The translations under genes were made by a program, and so were the position numbers. From Desulfuromonadales bacterium (lineage in GTDB: Bacteria; Desulfobacterota; Desulfuromonadia; Desulfuromonadales; BM103), in assembly GCA_014860225.1 (NCBI GenBank), contig JACZKE010000060.1:298475-362474 (forward strand): DNA of 64,000 nucleotides, given 5' to 3'. Under the pieces are notes generated by a model. The model saw only the letters and a list, made by a program, of their open reading frames with translations, did not search any database and had not been told where the DNA came from. Below are positions 1 to 11,247 of this stretch, in pieces (position 1 is the stretch's first letter; each line of letters begins with the position of its first letter).

Positions 1-75
1 GCGCAGAAAGCCATAAGACAGCGTTGCCTGCAACCTTCACCTGGAATGCAGAACCATTGATTGAGGCTATGAACG

Positions 76-1053
76 ATGAAGACGAGAATTACCGAGTTGT
101 TTGGCATCGAATATCCGATTGTCCAGGGCGGCATGATGTGGGTCGGGACAGCCGATCTGGCTGCTGCGGTATCCAATGCCGGGGGCCTGGGCATTATCAC
201 CGCCCTGAACCTGTCAACCCCTGAGGCCTTGACAAAAGAGGTGGCTCGCTGTCGAGAGATGACCAGCAAGCCCTTCGGTGTCAACGTGACGATCCTTCCG
301 TCCATCAATCCCCCGCCCTACACAGAGTTTGTGCAGGCGATTATTGAGAGTGGTGTAAAGATTGTCGAAACCGCCGGTCGCAATCCACAACCGTTTATGG
401 CTGCTTTCAAAGCGGCTGGCGTGAAAGTTATCCATAAGTGCACTTCGGTCCGCCACGCGTTGAAAGCGCAGGCAATCGGGTGTGATGTCGTCAGTGTCGA
501 CGGTTTTGAATGTGCCGGGCATCCCGGCGAAGATGACGTCACAAATCTGGTGCTTATCCCTGCGGTTGCGGCCAGACTGTCTATCCCTATACTGGCCTCG
601 GGAGGTATCGCCAACGGCTATCAGATGGCGGCGGCTTTTGCCCTGGGTGCCGAGGGCATCAATATGGGAACACGCTTTGTGGCGACCCGGGAGGCACCCG
701 TACATGACAATGTAAAGCAGGCAATGGTTGATGCAGACGAACGTCAGACCACCTTGATCCTGAGAACATTGAATAACACCGCACGCGTCTTTGACAACAA
801 GGTTGCCAGGGAAGTTCTCGCCATAGAATCACGGCATGGCGATACCGACTTTGCTGAAATTCAACCTTTGGTCGCCGGTACGCGTGGCCGCAAGCAAGTC
901 CTGGAAGTCGGTGATATTGATGGTGGCCTATGGACGGCCGGTATGGTTATCGGGCTGATTGACGATATACCCAGCTGTGATGTCCTGATCAAGCGCATCA
1001 TTGCGGAAGCTCGTGAAGCGGCAGAGAAGCGCGTAAGCATGTTGTTAACCTGA
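76..1053 (+). CDS. Nitronate monooxygenase family protein
   Basis: This is a 325-residue TIM-barrel flavoprotein of the nitronate monooxygenase (2-nitropropane dioxygenase) family, which oxidises alkyl nitronates using FMN. The sequence shows the N-terminal VQGGMMWVG, then GGLGIITA at residues 36-43, a central ECAGHPG loop, and the C-terminal phosphate-binding stretch ASGGIANG followed by GINMGTRF. Length is normal for the family. The ATG at 76 has GAGG about 10 bases upstream; an ATG at 69 is out of frame. It stands in front of an aldehyde dehydrogenase with 68 bases between, possibly co-transcribed. The physiological substrate cannot be told from sequence; some relatives are enoyl-ACP reductases (FabK), which are a less likely alternative. 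Confidence 0.9.
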   Translation: MKTRITELFGIEYPIVQGGMMWVGTADLAAAVSNAGGLGIITALNLSTPEALTKEVARCREMTSKPFGVNVTILPSINPPPYTEFVQAIIESGVKIVETAGRNPQPFMAAFKAAGVKVIHKCTSVRHALKAQAIGCDVVSVDGFECAGHPGEDDVTNLVLIPAVAARLSIPILASGGIANGYQMAAAFALGAEGINMGTRFVATREAPVHDNVKQAMVDADERQTTLILRTLNNTARVFDNKVAREVLAIESRHGDTDFAEIQPLVAGTRGRKQVLEVGDIDGGLWTAGMVIGLIDDIPSCDVLIKRIIAEAREAAEKRVSMLLT

Positions 1054-1121
1054 TTCCTCGCCTACACATTAAACGCTTTAAGCCTTTGCATTATTGTTGT
1101 ATTGCTTTAAGGAGTTCGGTC

Positions 1122-2711
1122 ATGAATCTCAGCGGAGAACAGATCATCGGTTCGGAATTCCATCCGGCTGGTAACCGGAGGCAGTTTGCTGCAGTGAATC
1201 CCGCCACCGGGGCTGTCCTTGAACCGCAAATCAGCGAAGCGACCTGTGACGATGTCAACAGCGCTGTCTGCGCGGCCGCAGAGGCATTCGAACTGTATCG
1301 TAAACTGACGACGTCGCGGCGAGCAACCTTCCTGGAGAACATTGGCGAACAGCTGATGGCAGCTGGTGCTGAGTTGATTGCCCGTGCCTATGAAGAGACG
1401 GCGCTCCCCCGAACGAGGCTCGAAGGAGAACTGGTGCGCACTGTCAATCAGTTGCAGCTTTTTGCTCAACAGGTTCGTTCAGGCTTTCATCTTGAGGTGC
1501 GCATCGACCTCGGCCAGCCGGAACGGGCACCGGCGCCGAAGCCGGATCTTCGGGCAATGCAGATTCCGCTCGGTCCGATTGCGGTCTTTGGTGCAAGCAA
1601 CTTTCCCCTGGCGTTTTCTGTGGCTGGTGGTGACACTGCCTCGGCGCTGGCGGCAGGTTGTCCGGTCGTCGTCAAGGGTCATCCGGCGCACCCGGGGACA
1701 TCCGAACTCGCTGGCCGTGCAGTGATGCGGGCGATTCGGAAGAACCAGGTCCCACCGGGAGTTTTTTCCCTGCTGCAGGCGGAAAATACAAATGTAGGCG
1801 CAGCATTAGTGCAACATCCTTTGATCAGGGCGGTCGCTTTTACCGGATCGCTTGCAGGTGGGCGGGCACTCTTTGATCTGGCCTGCTCGCGATCGGAGCC
1901 TGTGCCGGTCTATGCCGAAATGGGCAGCGTCAACCCGGTCTTCTTCCTGCCAAAGATTGTTGAAGACAGAGGTGCGTCGCTGGCTGCTGCGCTGGTTGAA
2001 TCGTTGACCCTCGGTGTCGGTCAGTTCTGTACCGCACCGGGGCTGGTCCTGGTAATCAAGGATGGCGCAACAGAGTTCTTTCTGCACGAGGTCGAAAGCT
2101 GTCTTGCTGCAAAGCCACCGGGAGTTATGTTACATGACGGCATAAAACAAAATTTTCTGGCGGGTCTGAACAGGCTGTCGTCTGTTGACGGTGTCGAGCG
2201 CTCCGACAGACCGTCTCCTTTTCCGGGCGGGTGTCTGGCTGCCCCTGCCGTGTTGCGGACCGATGCGAAGACCTTGCTTGACAACCCTGCACTTGCTGAG
2301 GAAGTCTTCGGCCCCTCTGCGATGGTTGTCGTTTGTGATTCCAGAGGCGAGATGTTGAGAGCAGCGGAGAGACTTCAGGGCCAGTTGACAGCCTCTGTGC
2401 ACGGCACGCACGATGAACTGCTGGGCTCTCGTGATCTGTTGGAGATTCTTGAACGCAAAGCTGGACGTCTGCTTATAAACAACTTTCCAACGGGGGTTGA
2501 AGTGTGTGCCTCGATGCATCATGGCGGCCCCTATCCAGCGACGACCGATAGCAGAAGCACCTCGGTAGGCCACTATGCCGTTAAGCGATTTCTGCGTCCT
2601 GTCTGTTATCAGAACTTTCCACAGGAACTGCTGCCTGAAGCGTTATGTGATCTGAACAAATTGAATCTATGGCGCCTGGTTGACGGCAGCATGAGCCGTG
2701 ATGACCTGTAG
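1122..2711 (+). CDS. Aldehyde dehydrogenase family protein, 2,5-dioxovalerate dehydrogenase-like
   Basis: This 529-residue NAD(P)-dependent aldehyde dehydrogenase resembles alpha-ketoglutaric semialdehyde (2,5-dioxovalerate) dehydrogenases in length and N-terminal pattern. Visible motifs are the cofactor-binding GASNFPLAF, the catalytic Glu context YAEMGSVNP and the nucleophilic Cys in GVGQFCTAPG. The ATG at 1122 follows AAGGAG at 8 bases; reading further upstream in frame would lose this ribosome site. Its TAG stop at 2709-2711 is the first triplet of a 167-bp repeat, so the present C terminus may have been set by insertion of that element. The substrate is inferred from resemblance only; a generic aldehyde dehydrogenase is the fallback. 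Confidence 0.88.
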   Translation: MNLSGEQIIGSEFHPAGNRRQFAAVNPATGAVLEPQISEATCDDVNSAVCAAAEAFELYRKLTTSRRATFLENIGEQLMAAGAELIARAYEETALPRTRLEGELVRTVNQLQLFAQQVRSGFHLEVRIDLGQPERAPAPKPDLRAMQIPLGPIAVFGASNFPLAFSVAGGDTASALAAGCPVVVKGHPAHPGTSELAGRAVMRAIRKNQVPPGVFSLLQAENTNVGAALVQHPLIRAVAFTGSLAGGRALFDLACSRSEPVPVYAEMGSVNPVFFLPKIVEDRGASLAAALVESLTLGVGQFCTAPGLVLVIKDGATEFFLHEVESCLAAKPPGVMLHDGIKQNFLAGLNRLSSVDGVERSDRPSPFPGGCLAAPAVLRTDAKTLLDNPALAEEVFGPSAMVVVCDSRGEMLRAAERLQGQLTASVHGTHDELLGSRDLLEILERKAGRLLINNFPTGVEVCASMHHGGPYPATTDSRSTSVGHYAVKRFLRPVCYQNFPQELLPEALCDLNKLNLWRLVDGSMSRDDL

Positions 2712-2875
2712 CAGCCTGTCGGACTACCCATGAGCCGGCTGCAAATTCGGCTGTTTGGCCCATATTTCAGCTCCTTTTTGGTCCATAGCTACGGCTATGG
2801 CCCTGCAAATGAGCTAAAAGCTGTTCTCAAACATCCAAATTATAGCTTCGGCCCGTATAGTCCGACAGACTGCTA
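2709..2875 (+). repeat. Repeat A, full copy 1 (167-bp inverted-repeat element)
   Basis: An 18-base terminal sequence TAGCAGCCTGTCGGACTA at 2709-2726 is matched in reverse complement at 2858-2875 with one difference. A central hairpin CCATAGC/GCTATGG lies near 2783-2800. The whole unit recurs in the opposite orientation at 63842-64000 with about 11 differences in 159 aligned bases and no gaps. No coding capacity is apparent, so it behaves like a MITE or REP-type non-autonomous repeat. Its first triplet is the stop codon of the preceding aldehyde dehydrogenase gene. Confidence 0.9.
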
Positions 2876-2889
2876 GCCTTTTCAGGTTG

Positions 2890-2927
2890 GCAGAGATTGC
2901 GGAAAAGGGCCGTTTCCGGACGAAAAC
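2890..2927 (-). repeat. Repeat B, solo end (38 bp)
   Basis: The 38 bases here match the reverse complement of 44829-44866, the left end of the full repeat B, at 37 of 38 positions. The other half of the element is missing. It lies 14 bases after repeat A and 25 bases before kdsB, so the intergenic region is a mosaic of two repeat families. Confidence 0.85.
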
Positions 2928-2952
2928 CAATTAAATCAGGAGCTTGATTAAC

Positions 2953-3711
2953 ATGGGTGTTACAGTTGTTATCCCGGCACGGTATGCTTCAACCCGGTTC
3001 CCCGGAAAACCGCTTGCCGACTTGTGCGGCAAGCCGATGATACAGTGGGTCTATGAACGTTCCGCACTTTGTGAATCCGTTGGCCGGGTCATCGTCGCCA
3101 CTGATGATGACCGTATTGCCCGTGCAGTAGAGTCCTTCGGCGGCGACGTCGCCATGACTCGATCTGATCATCTGACCGGTACCGACCGTCTGGCAGAAGT
3201 TGCCGCAGGTCTCGATGATGAACTGATTGTGAATGTGCAGGGTGATGAACCTCTGATTGATCCGGCCATGATCCAGGCAGCCGTGGCGCCGCTGCTGGCT
3301 GACGACTCGATCCCCATGGGAACACTCAAGACACCCCTGACATCTATAGAGGAATACCGGAATCCGAATGTCGTCAAGGTGGTGACTGACCAGCACGGGT
3401 TCGCGCTCTACTTTTCCCGGGCGCCGATACCCTACCCACGCGATTTCAATGACGCACTCGACCAACGCTGGGGTGAACTGGCGACCGCCAAGCATATTGG
3501 CCTGTATGTCTACCGACGTGAGTTTCTGCTGCAATATCCGCATCTCAAGACGACCCCGCTGGAGTCTCAGGAATGTCTTGAACAGCTGCGTGCTCTTGAA
3601 CACGGCTACCGTATCAGTGTGGCAGAAACCAGGCTGGCGGGGCAGGGGGTTGATACACCGGAGGATCTGGAACAGGTAAGGGTGATCCTTGCCTCTTCTG
3701 TGCCGCGTTAA
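2953..3711 (+). CDS. kdsB: 3-deoxy-manno-octulosonate cytidylyltransferase (CMP-Kdo synthetase)
   Basis: KdsB activates Kdo with CTP to give CMP-Kdo, the donor for lipid A-Kdo assembly in LPS, in the cytoplasm. The 252-residue protein opens with the nucleotidyltransferase signature [17 protein letters not shown], followed by ATDD and [10 protein letters not shown], which hold the CTP and Mg ions; [11 protein letters not shown] is also typical. The ATG at 2953 is preceded by AGGAG 10 bases away; an in-frame TTG at 2946-2944 side is a poorer choice. It heads the Kdo/LPS cluster (pyrG for CTP, kdsA, kdsD, kdsC), so CTP supply and Kdo supply are genetically adjacent. Confidence 0.96.
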   Translation: MGVTVVIPARYASTRFPGKPLADLCGKPMIQWVYERSALCESVGRVIVATDDDRIARAVESFGGDVAMTRSDHLTGTDRLAEVAAGLDDELIVNVQGDEPLIDPAMIQAAVAPLLADDSIPMGTLKTPLTSIEEYRNPNVVKVVTDQHGFALYFSRAPIPYPRDFNDALDQRWGELATAKHIGLYVYRREFLLQYPHLKTTPLESQECLEQLRALEHGYRISVAETRLAGQGVDTPEDLEQVRVILASSVPR

Positions 3712-6241
<2,530 letters not shown>

Positions 6242-6242
<1 letters not shown>

Positions 6243-7225
6243 TGATGACCAAATACACAGAAATTTTAGATGCCGCCCGCAAGGTTATTCAGATAGAAGC
6301 TGAAGCGGTTGCAGCTCTGGCAGCACGGTTGGATGATAGCTTCGCCATGGCGGTAGAGATGATTCTGGCATGTTCCGGTCGCGTGGTCGTAACCGGGATG
6401 GGCAAATCCGGTTTGATCTGTCAGAAAATGGCGGCGACCATGGCTTCTACAGGAACACCGACAATCTTTTTGCATCCTGCTGAAGGTGTTCACGGTGATC
6501 TGGGAATGCTGATGAAGGGCGATGTCGTCATTGCGGTCTCCAATTCCGGTGAGACAGAAGAGATCGCCCGCATATTGCCGACGATCAAGCGCATGGGGCT
6601 GCCGTTGATTTCCATGACCGGAAATCCCACCAGTACTCTGGCACGCGCCGGCGATGTGTTTCTTGACATCTCCATCAAGGAGGAGGCCTGTCCATTGCAG
6701 CTGGCCCCGACAGCGAGTACCACAGTCACCCTGGCCATGGGCGATGCCCTGGCTGTTGCTTTGCTTTTACAGAGAGGTTTTCGGGAAGAGGATTTTGCTC
6801 TGTACCATCCCGGAGGCGCACTAGGCAAGCGCCTGCTGCTACGTGTTGAAGACCTGATGCATGTTGGTGAAGATGTACCGACTGTTAACGTAAATACTCC
6901 ATTGAAAGATGCTCTGTATGTGATCTCCAGTAAAAAGTTGGGGATTACCGGGGTTGTTGATGACCGGGGAGACCTGGTCGGCGTCTTTACTGATGGTGAC
7001 TTACGACGCAAGATTGAGCAGGGCATCGAGGTCCTCAATCTCCCTATCGGAGAGCTCATGGCCGGCAAGCCGAAGCGTATTTTGCGCACCAACCTGGCGG
7101 CCAAATCCCTGCAGCGCATGGAGGAACACCAGATTACCTCCTTATTTGTATTTGACTCGGAAGAGGATCAGAAACCGATCGGGATTATCCACCTGCATGA
7201 CCTTCTCAAGGCAGGGGTTATCTGA
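6242..7225 (+). CDS. kdsD: Arabinose-5-phosphate isomerase
   Basis: KdsD interconverts ribulose 5-phosphate and arabinose 5-phosphate, feeding KdsA. The protein (about 327 residues) has an N-terminal SIS sugar-isomerase domain with VTGMGKSGLI and SNSGETEEI, the family signature YHPGGALGKRL near residue 190, and a C-terminal pair of CBS domains covering the last 120 residues. Two adjacent ATGs (6242 and 6245) and a GTG at 6239 are all possible starts; the ATG that overlaps the kdsA stop was chosen. Confidence 0.95.
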
Positions 7226-7743
7226 TGGCTGTCGATTTATCCAGGATCAAGCTGTTGCTGCTTGATGTCGACGGTGTCATGACTGACGGTCGAATTATCT
7301 TTGACAGCGATGGTGGCGAGACCAAGGCCTTCGATGTAAAAGATGGTCATGGTATCAAGCTGCTGCAGCGGGCAGGAATCCGGGTTGGCATCATTACCGG
7401 CCGTCAGTCGACAATCGTTGTCCGCAGGGCTGCGGAGCTGGGTATTGAACTGGTTTATCAGGGAGCCAAAGACAAGCGCCTGCCGTTCAACGAGATTCTG
7501 CAAAAACTGGCCCTTGCCCCGGAAGAAGTTGCTTATATCGGTGATGACATAGTCGATTTGCCTGTCATGAGGCAGGTCGGTTTTGCCGTGACCGTGGCTG
7601 ATGCCGCCGACGATGTGAAACCCTTCGCCGACATGGTCACCGAACGGCCGGGAGGAAAAGGTGCCGTCAGGGAAGTCTGTGACTTTATTCTCAAGGAAAC
7701 CGGCCGTTGGCCAACTGTGACACATCATTATTTCGAAGGTTAG
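7225..7743 (+). CDS. kdsC: 3-deoxy-manno-octulosonate-8-phosphatase
   Basis: KdsC removes phosphate from Kdo 8-phosphate to give free Kdo for KdsB. It is a 172-residue capless HAD phosphatase with the nucleophile motif LLLDVDGVMTDG close to the N terminus, the Thr of GIITGRQS, and the acidic motif GDDIVDLPVM. Length is typical. The ATG overlaps the kdsD stop by one base (TGATG), so translation is coupled. With this gene the window encodes ribulose 5-phosphate to CMP-Kdo in full. Confidence 0.96.
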   Translation: MAVDLSRIKLLLLDVDGVMTDGRIIFDSDGGETKAFDVKDGHGIKLLQRAGIRVGIITGRQSTIVVRRAAELGIELVYQGAKDKRLPFNEILQKLALAPEEVAYIGDDIVDLPVMRQVGFAVTVADAADDVKPFADMVTERPGGKGAVREVCDFILKETGRWPTVTHHYFEG

Positions 7744-7782
7744 CCTGTTATACAATTCTCATGCCAACTTGTTATATGGCGC

Positions 7783-7812
7783 TTTACAGTAAACCTCCCG
7801 GGGTGTTATACT
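7783..7812 (+). promoter_or_regulatory. Putative sigma-70 promoter for lptC
   Basis: TTTACA at 7783-7788 and TATACT at 7807-7812 are 18 bases apart. A start of transcription 7-8 bases downstream would fall near 7819, only about 5 bases before the lptC ATG, and there is no ribosome-binding site there. Confidence 0.5.
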
Positions 7813-7823
7813 GACTTCCAATA

Positions 7824-8399
7824 ATGAGTAAATTCAACAAACCCCGCAATCTTCTTCTTATCCTGGCCCTGGGTCTTGCGCTTGCTCTGCTGGTTGTTAT
7901 CTCCCTGCGATATCGGCCGGAAGCTCAATTGCAGGCTCTGGTGAAGGCTTTGCCGGAGGGGGTCGATGTCTCCTTACAGGACATTGACTATACGCACATT
8001 GAAGAGGGCAGGGCCCGTTGGCGTTTAGTGGCTCAACAGGTTGAACGCAAGTCAGCGTCGGGAATCCTGGGGCTCATCAGCCCGCAATTGAACTTTTATG
8101 ACGAGCAAGGTGAAACGAAAGGCTCTTTACAGGCCGGCGGTGGTGAAGTCAGCGAGGATTATCAGCAGGTCAAATTGCGTGACAATGTTATTTTGAAGAA
8201 TTCTGCCGGCTACACATTGTACACTGACCACCTTGATTACGATCACACAACGCAGACTGCAACAACTGAGGACCATGTGCGTTTGGTTGCAGATGGCTTG
8301 CGCCTGCAAGGCACTGGGCTGGTGTTTTATTTAAAACAGGAACGCTTGCAACTGAATGCAGATGTAAAAGGGGTCCTTGCTTCCAGGCAGAAGGAATGA
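7824..8399 (+). CDS. lptC: LPS export ABC transporter periplasmic protein LptC
   Basis: LptC is the bitopic inner-membrane subunit that passes LPS from the LptB2FG transporter to periplasmic LptA. The 191-residue protein has one N-terminal membrane helix (about residues 8-27, LLLILALGLALALLVV) and then a beta-jellyroll OstA-like periplasmic domain. Sequence conservation in LptC is low, so identity rests on topology, length and position just before lptA and lptB. No Shine-Dalgarno sequence precedes the ATG. The end overlaps lptA by 4 bases. Confidence 0.88.
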   Translation: MSKFNKPRNLLLILALGLALALLVVISLRYRPEAQLQALVKALPEGVDVSLQDIDYTHIEEGRARWRLVAQQVERKSASGILGLISPQLNFYDEQGETKGSLQAGGGEVSEDYQQVKLRDNVILKNSAGYTLYTDHLDYDHTTQTATTEDHVRLVADGLRLQGTGLVFYLKQERLQLNADVKGVLASRQKE

Positions 8400-8902
8400 C
8401 AGTTCCTATGATTAAAATTGCTACCCTGTGTTTATCCGTCCTCTTGTTGCTCCTGCCGTTATCGGTGCTTGCCGCTAGCGGATTAGCGTCACAAAACCGC
8501 GGCCCGGTCGAGGTCTCCGCAGATCGTCTTGAAGCCGATGATCAGGCTCAAACTCTCGTGTTCTCAGGGAATGCTGTCGCCAGTCAGGACGACGTCACGA
8601 TTTATGGCGATCGTCTTACAGTGGAGTATACCGGCGAGAAACGTGAGATAGAAAAAGTTATTGCTGAAGGTTCGGTGCGCATCCTCCAGGGAGCGCGGGT
8701 TGCTACTGGTGCAAAGGCGGTCCTCTATCATGTGGAAGAACGCATTGTCCTGACGGGTTCACCGAAAGTCAGCGATGGCGATAATTCTGTTCAGGGCCAG
8801 GAGATCACAATCTACCTGAACGATCAACGCAGCGTCGTCACTGGAGGTGCCGGTGGCAGAGTGAATGCCATTTTCACACCACAAACGGAGAAGAAGCCTT
8901 GA
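8396..8902 (+). CDS. lptA: LPS transport periplasmic protein LptA
   Basis: LptA forms the periplasmic bridge that carries LPS to the outer-membrane LptD/E. The 168-residue product has a signal peptide (hydrophobic [21 protein letters not shown], cleavage likely after LAA) followed by an OstA-fold domain with [14 protein letters not shown] and GNAVASQDD repeats. Two starts are possible: ATG 8396, which abuts AAGGA, and ATG 8408, 12 bases from it; the latter gives a cleaner signal peptide. The TGA overlaps the TTG start of lptB. Confidence 0.92.
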   Translation: MTVPMIKIATLCLSVLLLLLPLSVLAASGLASQNRGPVEVSADRLEADDQAQTLVFSGNAVASQDDVTIYGDRLTVEYTGEKREIEKVIAEGSVRILQGARVATGAKAVLYHVEERIVLTGSPKVSDGDNSVQGQEITIYLNDQRSVVTGGAGGRVNAIFTPQTEKKP

Positions 8903-9624
8903 GCCATCTTCTGACCGCACGTGGGTTGTCGAAGGCGTATAAACAACGCCAGGTGGTTTCGTCCGTTGATCTTGAAATCAAGTCAGGTGAAGTGGTCGGT
9001 CTGCTCGGTCCGAATGGCGCCGGGAAAACCACCTCTTTCTATATGGTGGTCGGACTGATCAGACCGGACCATGGTGAAGTCTTTCTTGACGATGAGAATT
9101 TAACCGCATTGCCTATGCACCAGAGAGCCAGGATGGGGATTTCATACCTCCCACAGGAAGCTTCGGTTTTTCGTAAACTGTCGGTTGAACAGAACCTTCT
9201 GACAATTCTGGAGACTGTGGAAAAATCCAGGCAGGTTCAGCAAAAACGCAAGGATCAATTACTTGAAGACTTCCGTCTGACGCATGTTGCAAAATCTTTC
9301 GGCTATGCACTCTCCGGCGGAGAGAGACGTCGTGTCGAGATAGCCCGCGCCCTGGTCCTCGATCCCAAGTTTATTTTGCTCGACGAGCCTTTTGCCGGGA
9401 TTGATCCGATCGCCGTGCTTGATATTCAGGAAATCATTAATGAACTGAAACAACGCCGTATCGGTGTCTTGATCTCTGACCATAACGTCCGTGAAACGCT
9501 GGGTGTGTGCGATCGAGCTTATATTTTAAATGAAGGCTGCATTCTGGAGCATGGGGCGCCTGATCAAATTGCCCGGAGCGCAAAGGCCAGGGCGATTTAT
9601 CTGGGAGAAAAATTTCGACTTTAG
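8899..9624 (+). CDS. lptB: LPS export ABC transporter ATP-binding protein LptB
   Basis: LptB is the cytoplasmic ATPase that powers LPS extraction through LptF and LptG, which are encoded at 23.6-25.8 kb. The 241-residue protein has Walker [10 protein letters not shown], the Q-loop, the signature [15 protein letters not shown], Walker [14 protein letters not shown] and the switch His in ISDHNVRET. Translation begins at TTG 8899, preceded by GGAGAAG at a good distance and overlapping the lptA stop codon; no better start exists. Confidence 0.97.
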   Translation: MSHLLTARGLSKAYKQRQVVSSVDLEIKSGEVVGLLGPNGAGKTTSFYMVVGLIRPDHGEVFLDDENLTALPMHQRARMGISYLPQEASVFRKLSVEQNLLTILETVEKSRQVQQKRKDQLLEDFRLTHVAKSFGYALSGGERRRVEIARALVLDPKFILLDEPFAGIDPIAVLDIQEIINELKQRRIGVLISDHNVRETLGVCDRAYILNEGCILEHGAPDQIARSAKARAIYLGEKFRL

Positions 9625-9672
9625 TGCTGGAGCCCGCTGGCAGATGGTTAGCTTTTTGCCAGTATTATTGAC

Positions 9673-9703
9673 TTGACCTTTTGACGCTACTTTCCCTTAT
9701 GAT
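9673..9703 (+). promoter_or_regulatory. Possible promoter for rpoN
   Basis: TTGACC at 9673-9678 and TATGAT at 9698-9703 are separated by 19 bases, slightly long. Initiation 7 bases downstream would fall on the rpoN start codon at 9710 itself, consistent with the absence of a ribosome-binding site. Confidence 0.35.
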
Positions 9704-9709
9704 GGTGAC

Positions 9710-11161
9710 ATGGCCTTAGAAATCAGACAACAACTCAAGCTCAGTCAGCAATTGGTTATGACGCCCCAGCTGCAACAGGCGATCAAGCTGCTGCAGCTAT
9801 CGCGCATGGAGTTGATGGATGTTGTGCGCGAAGAGCTCGAAGAGAATCCTGTTCTGGAAGAAGGGCAGGAGCTCCTTGAAGAGAAAAGCCAGTCAGCTGA
9901 AGAGCTGATCGCCGAAATACCTGAAGCGCAGGTTCAGGACAATGTCAAGGAGGTTGAGGGCGACCGCGATGGCATGGCGGATATTGATTGGAAGACATAC
10001 CTGGAAAGCTACAGCCTCGGCGGCTCCACGGCAGACAGCTATGAGGATGATGAAGATCGTCCCTCTTATGAAAACCTTCTGACCAGAAAGCCTTCTCTGT
10101 CTGACCACCTTTTGTGGCAGCTGAATCTCTCCCGATTGGAAAGCCGGGAAAGAGCTATCGCCAGCGAGATTATCGGCAACGTGGACGATGATGGTTATCT
10201 GCAGGTTTCGGTTGAAGAGCTGGCCGCGCAGGCTGGTTGCGACGCTGAGCATGTCGAAAAAATTCTGAAAGAGGTTCAGGATTTCGATCCCCCCGGCGTT
10301 GCCAGTCGCAATCTCCAGGAATGTCTCCTTAAACAGGTGGAACAATTGGGGATGGCTGAGGACATCGTTGACGTCATCCTGAGGGAATATATTGAAGAGC
10401 TGGAAAATCGCCGATACCAAGTGATCGCCAGAAGTCTCCAGATCCCATTGGATGAGGTGTTTGCTGCGGCCAAGTTTATCAGCGGTCTGGACCCCCGCCC
10501 TGGTAGTCAATACGGCCAGGAAGACGTTCACTACATCATCCCCGATATTTTTGTATACAAAGTCAGTGATGAGTATATTGTCGTCCTCAACGACGAGGGA
10601 TTGCCTAATCTACGGATCAATTCTTTTTATCGCAATGCTCTCTCCGGTTCTGCGCAGCTCGATGAAAAAGCGGGTGAATATATTCAGGAGAAGTTGCGCG
10701 GCGCCCTTTGGCTGATTAAAAGTATTCATCAGCGGCAAAGGACAATTTATCGGGTCACCAAGAGCATCGTTAAATTCCAGCGGGATTTCTTTGACCGGGG
10801 AGTTGCAAATCTTAAACCCCTGGTTTTACGCGATGTTGCTGAAGATATCGAAATGCATGAATCCACTGTCAGCCGTGTGACGACCAATAAGTATGTGCAG
10901 ACGCCACAGGGTCTTTTTGAACTGAAGTACTTTTTCAATAGCGGCATCAGTACTACCGAAGGAGACTCAGTTGCGTCGGAGAGCGTTAAAAGCAAGATTA
11001 AGGAAATTATTGCCGAGGAGAATACCCGCAAGCCGTATTCAGACCAGAAGATTGTTGACATCCTGCATGGAAAGGGAATCGATATCGCGCGTCGCACTGT
11101 GACCAAGTATCGGGAAATGCTGGGCGTCGGCTCTTCCACCCAGCGCAAGCGTTTGTTTTAA
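9710..11161 (+). CDS. rpoN: RNA polymerase sigma-54 factor
   Basis: RpoN directs RNA polymerase to -24/-12 promoters and needs enhancer-binding activators. The 483-residue protein has the Gln/Leu-rich activator-interacting region I (residues 1-50, with TPQLQQAIKLLQLS), an acidic linker, the core-binding domain, the central helix-turn-helix region (HESTVSRVTTNKYVQTP) and the C-terminal RpoN box ARRTVTKYRE. It follows lptB and precedes hpf and the PTS genes, the classic rpoN neighbourhood in proteobacteria. Confidence 0.98.
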   Translation: MALEIRQQLKLSQQLVMTPQLQQAIKLLQLSRMELMDVVREELEENPVLEEGQELLEEKSQSAEELIAEIPEAQVQDNVKEVEGDRDGMADIDWKTYLESYSLGGSTADSYEDDEDRPSYENLLTRKPSLSDHLLWQLNLSRLESRERAIASEIIGNVDDDGYLQVSVEELAAQAGCDAEHVEKILKEVQDFDPPGVASRNLQECLLKQVEQLGMAEDIVDVILREYIEELENRRYQVIARSLQIPLDEVFAAAKFISGLDPRPGSQYGQEDVHYIIPDIFVYKVSDEYIVVLNDEGLPNLRINSFYRNALSGSAQLDEKAGEYIQEKLRGALWLIKSIHQRQRTIYRVTKSIVKFQRDFFDRGVANLKPLVLRDVAEDIEMHESTVSRVTTNKYVQTPQGLFELKYFFNSGISTTEGDSVASESVKSKIKEIIAEENTRKPYSDQKIVDILHGKGIDIARRTVTKYREMLGVGSSTQRKRLF

Positions 11162-11247
11162 CCTTGCCATGGTTTTATGCAATCCAGCCGGTATAATTGT
11201 AACATCAAGATCTTTTTCATAAACATTTACAAGGAGGTATGAAAATT

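Noticed and set aside
1..75. Open frames at the window start as the tail of an upstream gene
   Set aside because: One frame is open to a stop at 58-60, but 19 codons are too few to identify and another frame is equally open.
2581..2763. Minus-strand frame through repeat A copy 1 as a gene
   Set aside because: It has AAGGAG before the ATG but runs antisense into the aldehyde dehydrogenase; in copy 2 the frame leaves the element, so no shared product exists.
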